Assembly (NCBI GenBank): GCA_008704415.1
Contig: VXIS01000052.1
Location: 62,001-126,000, forward strand
Length of the DNA: 64,000 bases
Source of the DNA: Sphaerosporella brunnea
Lineage: Eukaryota > Ascomycota > Pezizomycetes > Pezizales > Pyronemataceae
Direction: 5' to 3'
Part shown: positions 58,209-64,000 of the stretch, piece after piece
How the letters are laid out: every line of letters starts with the position of its first letter
Numbering within the stretch: the stretch's first letter is position 1
Notes under the pieces: model-generated
Told to the model about the DNA's origin: nothing
Databases searched by the model: none
The model's input: the letters and a program-made list of their open reading frames with translations, nothing else
Made by a program: the position numbers and the translations under genes

Positions 58209-58925
58209 ATGGAGCGCAACTTCGATGTACTCTTCGAAATCCTCGTCACGCTTATCAACCTCCCTTCACCAAACAGCCTTTACAACCTCCTCGCCGCCTC
58301 ACCAACCGCCTTTGGCACCTTCGTCTTCTACTGCTTGAACGGGGCACCCCTGTGCAATCGCATCGATGCCCTCGAGCGTGACCTCTTCAATTCAACCCAA
58401 CGAGTACAAGACTCGACCGAAGACTCGGTCTACACGGCCTCACTAGACATCAAACAGAGGATACTCGGGGGAGAAGTCACGAGAGAAGAGCTTTCCCAGA
58501 TGGAGGTGCAGATTATTGAGATGGAGAGGCTGCAGCAAGACACGCGGGAATTGTCGGCGGCCGTGGATGGTATACTGCAGGCGCAACATATACTGCAGGC
58601 GCAACACACGGCTAATTCTGGGCTGCCACCGCAATTGGCGCAGAATTGCGTTGTGACGGACGAGATACGCGAGCTTTCCAAGAGCCTTGTGCAGTGGCGG
58701 ACGCTGAGGATTCGCTTTTGGAAGGCTGCCGCCGAGGTGACCACCAAGAGGCCGAGAATGAAGTCCGCTGAAGACATTCTGAAGACGTCGGAGATGGTTT
58801 GTGAGGCTATGGATGAGTATGAGCCGGGGTTTAGTGATATGTGGAGGCGGAGGATGTTTGGGCTGGAGACAATTAGACCGATTCGGCGGAGTGCCAGGCT
58901 GGCTGAGAACCGGGCGCGGAACTGA
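58209..58925 (+). CDS. Hypothetical protein, single exon, helical
   Basis: 238 residues starting at an ATG in good context (TTCACCATGGAG). I do not recognise the family. Residues 1-50 are hydrophobic/helical (LFEILVTLINLPS, TAFGTFVFYCL). Residues 55-135 are charged and heptad-like (IDALERDLFNSTQRVQ, EELSQMEVQIIEMERL), suggesting a coiled coil. The C-terminus is basic (RPIRRSARLAENRARN). A short internal duplication ILQAQHILQAQH is visible. The uniform codon use and the length of an uninterrupted frame favour a real gene; it may be lineage-specific. A 16-bp minisatellite abuts its start. Confidence 0.6.
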   Translation: MERNFDVLFEILVTLINLPSPNSLYNLLAASPTAFGTFVFYCLNGAPLCNRIDALERDLFNSTQRVQDSTEDSVYTASLDIKQRILGGEVTREELSQMEVQIIEMERLQQDTRELSAAVDGILQAQHILQAQHTANSGLPPQLAQNCVVTDEIRELSKSLVQWRTLRIRFWKAAAEVTTKRPRMKSAEDILKTSEMVCEAMDEYEPGFSDMWRRRMFGLETIRPIRRSARLAENRARN

Positions 58926-59134
58926 TTCGTGAGGAGGTTTTATGTACTCGTACAAATAGACACCTCTGGTGCATCAACAGCGTAACCGTCACAGAGTAGA
59001 GCGCTATGGCGATCGCCCCTGGGGTCTGAATACCGGATTGCGCCATGACATCATCGTAACCGCCCTCGCAGCTACAAAACCAACTGGAAACTTCTCAATC
59101 ATCAAGCAAAGACAAAAACGATCGCACAGCTACA

Positions 59135-60020
59135 ATGAGCACCACGTCGCTAGCCATCCACCATGTCCACATACAACGGGCTATCGCAGCCCAACTCATC
59201 GGCGATACCCGCTTCCCTCTGGTCACAGGCACACTAACCCTCTCCACCATCGATTCAAAACTGCTCCTCAAGATTGGCCCCCAATTTCACGTTCCCGCTC
59301 GGAAATACCAGCACAGTTGCAGTAAACGCTCAAGACCCAAATGTGTACCGCGCCACCTCCACATTCGCAGACACCTTGGTTCACAAGAAAAATGCGGCAA
59401 CGGAACAAGCCATCATGTGCATAGAGGTTAGGCTGCCGCAAGATGTCGACCCCGAACTTGCGCTGCGCTTCGAGGAGACCCTCGTGGTGCACGGGTTTTT
59501 GAGTACCGGCCTTGCGGCAGACGCAGATGATGTTGCTGGCGCGTTACGAGACGCGGCACGACGGCACGGCAGAGCGTGTGCGAGTGTACGCGAAGAATCG
59601 GGTTGAGAACCGGGAGCCGCCGGAGCCGTGGGAAGAAGCACGGTACTCAGAGGGCGCGAAGAAAGCGACGGGGGCTGCGGTGGATGGGACTGGAAAAGCG
59701 GCCGAGGTTACGAGAAAGGTTGCAGGGACGGTTGAGGATGCTGCTGAGAATGCTGGAAAGTGAGTGGGTGGGACGATTCCGGCGAGCAAAGAGGGGGAGG
59801 GAAGTGGCGTTTTTGAGGGTGGCTTTGGAGGTGTTGCTGAGGGGGCTGTGGATGTGGTGGACGGTGTCAAGACAGTTTCCAATGGAGCGAGTGCAGTGGT
59901 TGATCGGTCCAGGGAGTCACCGGCAACGTAGGAAGCGTGACGAGTGATGTTTTGGCAGATACGAGTATGGTAAAGGTGGCCATTGAGGCAGCGGGGGAGG
60001 CGGTGAGGGAGAAGGACTGA
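59135..60020 (+). pseudogene. Frameshifted gene, unknown family
   Basis: A protein-like reading starts at an ATG (59135, MSTTSLAIHHVHIQRAIAAQ). It switches frame near 59285 (continuing FPLGNTSTVAVNAQDPNVYR) and again near 59580 (RVYAKNRVENREPPEPWEEA). It then meets a TGA at 59761 that interrupts an otherwise continuous Gly/Val-rich reading, and shifts once more before ending REKD at 60019. The second half repeats amphipathic pieces such as KAAEVTRKVAGTVEDAAENA, as in LEA-like proteins. Some breaks could be introns, but no clean splice pairs were found for all of them. Function unknown. Confidence 0.4.
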
Positions 60021-60759
60021 TATGCGTTGGTTGTTTAGTTTTAGCATGTCTAGGAACATCATGCCCACCTTATGCAAACTGGTAGTGTGGCCCACTTTGC
60101 TGTCTTGGGGATATCCAAGCACCATAGCAACGTCCACTAAAACCAATGAGTTCGTACTTGCTGACAATACCACGTAAATTCGCCGTTTCGTAGGGAATTG
60201 AAGGGTTGCTGTCGCAGTAAAACTTGCTTTCTCGATCGAGTGCTTTCTGGTGGTTTGACAGAGCAATCGAAGTCTTACCCGAGCAAAAAGAACCAGCGTT
60301 AGATCCTTCTGAACCCGTCCATCTTTTAGCAGGCTAACTTGCGGAACTCCCAACTGCAGCTCGTTAGCAATGGACATTGTGACCTGGCTAAGTCACGACG
60401 GTTGAAAGGCGGCATGAAGCGTGCCCTGGCTACTTTACGCCCATGTTCTTGTAGAAAGAGGAGTCGCCAGCCACCAACTGGGCTACAGAGCTTTCCATTG
60501 TTGCAAACAAACCCTTCCCAGGAGACTCCTGCATATCATGCTTGTTGTGGGGCTGGCAGTGTCTAGTGCTCGCGGCTTAATGCGTGAGCTCTTTAGCGAT
60601 GGCGAAAAATTCTATCGTTGGTCTTAGTGGCTATTGTTGGACTGTCTGGCACTCACTTGTGAGTGCCCCTGGGTGACGTTAGTCACCTTGGCACGAGTAA
60701 CTGGAGGGAAGCAGGTAGAAGGAAGTTCCACGGGTGGCCACCTAGGCTGGCAAAGGGGG
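60021..60759. other. Spacer, no supported gene
   Basis: Short frames only; nothing recognised. Confidence 0.45.
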
Positions 60760-61311
60760 ATGCCGATTAGGAACGTACCGGCCCAGGGGGGTGGACAACC
60801 GATGGGTTACGCGCAAGAAGGCCTGGGGTATCGACTGCCAGTGGCTGGGCAAGGGGAGGTGCTGGTGGGAGAATATGGATTGGCGGGCACCCAGTTCGCA
60901 GGAAGCGGGGATGGGCAGCAGGGTGAGGGCGGGCAGCAGGGTGAGAGTGGGCAGCAGGGTGAGAGCGGGCAGCGGGTTGAGCAGCATGAGGGAGGGCAGC
61001 AGCGTGAGGGCGGGCAGCAGCACGAAGTTGGATCGGCGAACTCGGGGGCCGCAGACCAACAACAACAGACCATTCCAGTACGCGCGCACCTCGACTACCA
61101 GCAGCAGCTGGAGTTTATCAACATGTGCCACGAGCACAAGTCCCAATATACTCGTGGGAATATCACAAAGTTTTACGAGCTTATTAGTGGAACTTTTGAG
61201 GACCGGTATGGTGCAGGCAGCTATAAACCTCGTCGTTGGAGATGGACGACCACAATCAATGCCGGTGTCCCCGCCTCCGAACTCAGAGCAAAACAAACGT
61301 TAAGCACCTAA
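60760..61311 (+). pseudogene. Broken ORF, N-terminal part (unknown family)
   Basis: From an ATG at 60760 (MPIRNVPAQGGGQPMGYAQE) the frame runs through a Gly/Gln/Glu repeat (GQQGEG/S, 60914-61020) into a folded-looking segment LDYQQQLEFINMCHEHKSQY and GNITKFYELISGTFEDRYG. At about 61207 a small inverted-repeat element begins, and the frame ends inside it at 61311. A continuation resumes after that element, and a further C-terminal part lies beyond the MULE at 62987-63477. I do not recognise the family; the layout suggests one ancestral gene interrupted twice. Confidence 0.45.
60914..61020 (+). repeat. 15-bp coding-type tandem repeat (GQQGE)n
   Basis: Imperfect copies of GGGCAGCAGGGTGAG, some with an extra triplet, all in frame with the surrounding ORF. 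Confidence 0.85.
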
Positions 61312-61431
61312 GGCAGCTACAACCCAATGTTTTCCATTCCACTGTTTCTGCACCTGCGTGATGCTTATTTTCCGACGAAAATATCCGTGCGACGACCAGG
61401 TTTATAGCTGCCTGCACCATACCACGTCAGA
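61205..61431. mobile_element. Small inverted-repeat element (MITE-like) within the ORF
   Basis: GGTATGGTGCAGGCAGCTAT at 61205 is repeated in reverse orientation ending at 61431. The arms extend about 35 bp with few mismatches and about 150 bp between them. No clear target duplication was found. It truncates the ORF starting at 60760. Confidence 0.55.
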
Positions 61432-61774
61432 TGCAGCGTGCCATACCAGCTGGGCAAGCTGGAAAAGGCCCTTCAGGTAAGCGGTAGCCCAAGCATAGGC
61501 GAAAAAGGCAACAAAATGACGCGGGCATAGGTAAAACAGGCGCGGGCAAGCCCCAGCCAGTCGGGCGTGGCTGTAGAGGAGAATGAGTTGGATGGTTGGA
61601 GCACAAAAAAGAGATGGAGCGCAGTTTTAAAAATACGGCATATGTCCAGCATACCACCCCGAAACCTGCGAAAAGACCAGGATACCACCGAATTCTTGAT
61701 TTTTCCAGGATACCACAACATAAGGCGAGCTTAAGGTACGGTAATACTCTGTTAACGGTGATTTCTATTGCTAG

Positions 61775-62131
61775 CTACGTAGGGCGGGTACAGGTACGCA
61801 CCTTATGGCCGTCCGTGCCGCCACAAACCCCGCAGCGTCGTGGCGCGCGGTCAGGAACTTCATCTCGACCTTCTTTCACCCGCTTGTTCCGTTGTCTATG
61901 TGCTTCATACTTGCGCATGCGCTTCCTCTTTGGAGATCCACGAAGTATTTTTGTGAGTGGCGGTTCGCAGGGGTCCAAGGAACCATCGCTCAAGCCGAAC
62001 AAGGAATCAGACTCTGTATCTGTGTCTGAAGAATCATCTGGGCCGGCAATGGAGTCCTTGCTAAGGGTTTTCTCGGCGCGAGGTTTAGTAATGGCTTCCT
62101 GTCCCAGGAGGCGGACCTGCTCCAGATTCAT
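61775..62131 (-). pseudogene. MULE transposase C-terminal remnant with zinc knuckle
   Basis: 118 codons with an acidic stretch, then the basic KRKRMRKYEAHRQRNKR and a knuckle CGVCGGTDGHKVRTC (C-X2-C-X5-H-X4-C) followed by TRPT and stop. Such a C-terminal CCHC knuckle is common in Mutator-like transposases. It lies directly inside the left TIR of the element. Confidence 0.6.
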
Positions 62132-62369
62132 GGGGGGAAATCGGATTGATACACCGCGACAACAGCTAAAGGACGTAGATATGAAGGCATAAAATCCACG
62201 GGAGCTAATTCAAGCGGTGCATGACTGAGACCGCATGTCCACAAGGCACTTGATGTTCTTGAAACCTGTAGCAAGTACAAGTACGTTTCCCCAAATCTGC
62301 AAGAAAAGTGGCTTTGTCGTAGATCTGAGAGACCTACGCCTGGTTGTTGCTGCTCATTCGCCCGCATAG

Positions 62370-62681
62370 TCACAAGATTTGCCGAGTTGCCGTTCCCAGT
62401 GGGCTGTGACGAGATGCTTCTCGCAGGCCAACGTTTTCTGAGCCGATTCCAAATGCGTGAAATGAGAGTTCATTTCCTTGGTCAAGAGTATCGAGAATGG
62501 GGGGTTCGCGCACACCAAATCCTGCGACTGCAGCCCAAGCGTGGATTCTCGCCTTGAAGTCCTGCAAAGTGCTGAATAAACCCGCTTCCTCCAGCACTTT
62601 GCGTTGGACTGTCATGCTCAGAAGGTTAAAACCCGCTGCATCTGGGCCCACTACATCCAAGCCCTCATACACTGTTGCCAT
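62370..62681 (-). pseudogene. MULE transposase N-terminal remnant
   Basis: Starts at an ATG (62681) and contains GLFSTLQDFKARIHAWAAVA, which resembles the N-terminal FAR1/WRKY-like region of fungal MULE transposases, where a 'lk..i..WA...Gf' pattern is usual. The frame ends at 62370 without the zinc-binding or DDE parts. Confidence 0.55.
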
Positions 62682-62986
62682 CGTAACGGGTAAATTGCCG
62701 ACGCGCGGGTAAGGGAAGTAGCAGAAGTAGCGAGATTAGTGAAGGTGCTTGAGTGGGAGGGGTGTCGTTGCAAGGCAATAAGGGTAGTACGTCCGGCGGT
62801 TGGAGAGATGGAGTGGAGGAGGTAGTACGCCCAGAGGGAGTGGAGGTTTTACATTCAACGCAGGTTGACGTTCATGGAATGGGTGATCGCTCCCGTTGTG
62901 GTATCCTGGACAACTCAAAAATTCGGTGGTATCCTGCACTTTCGCAGGTTTCGGAGTGGTATGCTGGACATATGCCGTTAAAAATA

Positions 62987-63477
62987 AAAGTTCGGGCAAG
63001 ATAAAAGACTTGGACGCAGAAGAACAAAAGGAACAACGTGATGAAATGAGCCAGATATTTTCTGAACGCGCCTCCAACAAGCGGAAAGCCGATATGCAGA
63101 CAGCAGCCAGCGAAGACCGAGAGCGAACCGACTATATGATGAGCCGCTGGGAAAAAGGACTAGACAAATCCACCACTGCCGTAACCAGTTGCGTCCGAGA
63201 CACCTTTGCACCGATGGTAACAGGGGCCGGTGGGGGAGATACAGTGCGCCGGGAGGAATTTGAGCGTTTTACAGAGGAGCAACGCGAAGTTAATCGTCAA
63301 CTGGTGGATGCGCAGCAGCGCAGCAGCGCAGCGAGCAAATGCAGGAGCGCAATCAAGGTCAGGTTATGGAATCAAATCGCACAATCAACCAGGAAAGGAA
63401 CAGTCGAGCGCTACCAACAGCTCCCGCCTAATTCTCCTCAGGAGTCCGGAGTGGATGGCTCGGCGGAGTCTGGGTAG
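62987..63477 (+). pseudogene. Broken ORF, C-terminal part (unknown family)
   Basis: Immediately after the MULE target duplication the frame reads KSSGKIKDLDAEEQKEQRDE and continues as a charged, helical protein (MMSRWEKGLDKSTTAVTSCV, EEFERFTEEQREVNRQLVDA) to a stop at 63475. Joined across the duplication, it is in frame with EMERSFKN just upstream of the element (61600-61634). The MULE therefore inserted into a pre-existing reading frame. Confidence 0.5.
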
Positions 63478-64000
63478 CTTCTGGCAAAGAAGTATGTAGC
63501 AGTTGGACTCTTTGGACTACTGGAATGTTATCAGCATCGGGGTAATGTTTTTTGAGGAAATTGGCGGTTCACGTCTTGGATGAATGAGCAGATACTAAGT
63601 ACATACATGTACTTAATGTACCGTTTTATACTTGCTGGGAGGGCACGATGCCTCGATGGTGACGGTATGCTTTATGAAGGTGTTGGTAAAAGCGAGCCGA
63701 TTTGTCGAGTGCTAACCTGGAAGCTTAAGGCGGGGAGGTAAAGCCCCCGAACTCCGCCTCAACAACTACTACATGAGCAAATGCTCGTTTCAAAAGACAA
63801 CGCAACGTTGGCCGGGGGCTTCCATTACAATGTAGCAGTTTTTCAACACATCGAAGAAGTTATCCAGGAGATATCGCGCTCCACTTCCGCTTTTACTTGC
63901 CAACATTTTTTGTACTCGAGTACAGGTAAAAGCCATCCCGAGTGCTGCTCCGTGATGTGAGAATTTTGCATCAACTACAACCACATGCCCCTTCACTTCA
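63478..64000. other. Right edge of the window, no supported gene
   Basis: A minus-strand frame from 63790 to the edge (about 68 codons) has no ATG in the window and no recognised domain. It could be the end of something outside the window. Confidence 0.4.

Larger units (their letters stand above)
61636..62977 (-). mobile_element. MULE (Mutator-like) deletion derivative
   Basis: 1342 bp with 84-bp terminal inverted repeats (start CGGCATATGTCCAGCATACC, a handful of mismatches). An exact 9-bp target duplication TTAAAAATA flanks it at 61627-61635 and 62978-62986. Long TIRs with 9-bp duplications are the hallmark of Mutator-like elements. On the minus strand it retains an N-terminal and a C-terminal piece of a transposase but no catalytic core. 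It therefore moved, or was copied, with help from a complete element. Confidence 0.9.

Overview
The window is nuclear DNA of a filamentous ascomycete (Pezizomycotina). Protein-coding genes carry short introns (47-98 bp in most cases) with GTRNGT donors and CTNAC-like branch sites. The recognisable proteins are fungal families: a copper-fist regulator, a Zn(II)2Cys6 regulator of the Rgt1 type, a Bye1-type PHD/TFIIS/SPOC protein and a patatin phospholipase. The transposons are also of fungal type (Copia, hAT, pogo-like, MULE, Helitron). I cannot name the species.

Layout. 1-13.3 kb is gene-poor. It holds several inverted-repeat elements, a 22-bp minisatellite and one small two-exon C2H2 zinc-finger gene (9145-9978). 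13.3-16.2 kb is a six-exon patatin-like phospholipase with an N-terminal region resembling those of fungal NLR-like proteins. 16.6-22.1 kb is a dead full-length Copia retrotransposon (minus strand, 5-bp target duplication GGCTC). Its 5' LTR was later split by a 337-bp hAT-type MITE with a perfect 8-bp target duplication.

22.5-49.5 kb is a gene block with long, low-complexity intergenic spacers full of homopolymers and triplet repeats. It holds three conserved regulators: a copper-fist factor (28125-26239, minus), an Rgt1-like zinc-cluster factor (35687-38817, plus) and BYE1 (47285-43839, minus). A tRNA-Lys(CTT) lies at 39600-39672. These genes share no operon-like arrangement; they are independent regulators of copper, sugar and RNA polymerase II transcription.

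49.5-64 kb is again repeat-rich. It contains a Helitron helicase C-terminus with an intact splice site, and a decayed gene for a secreted, membrane-anchored cysteine-rich protein. It also contains an intron-bearing tRNA-Arg(TCG). A nested structure follows: GGTTTAAC-rich flanks enclose a pogo-like TIR element, which carries a 1.3-kb tandem array of conserved hairpins. Further on are a hypothetical coiled-coil gene, a frameshifted gene, and an ORF broken by a small inverted-repeat element and by a 1342-bp MULE deletion derivative with an exact 9-bp target duplication.

Exon boundaries were derived by reading splice signals and frame by eye. Homology calls come from motif recognition only; no search was run.
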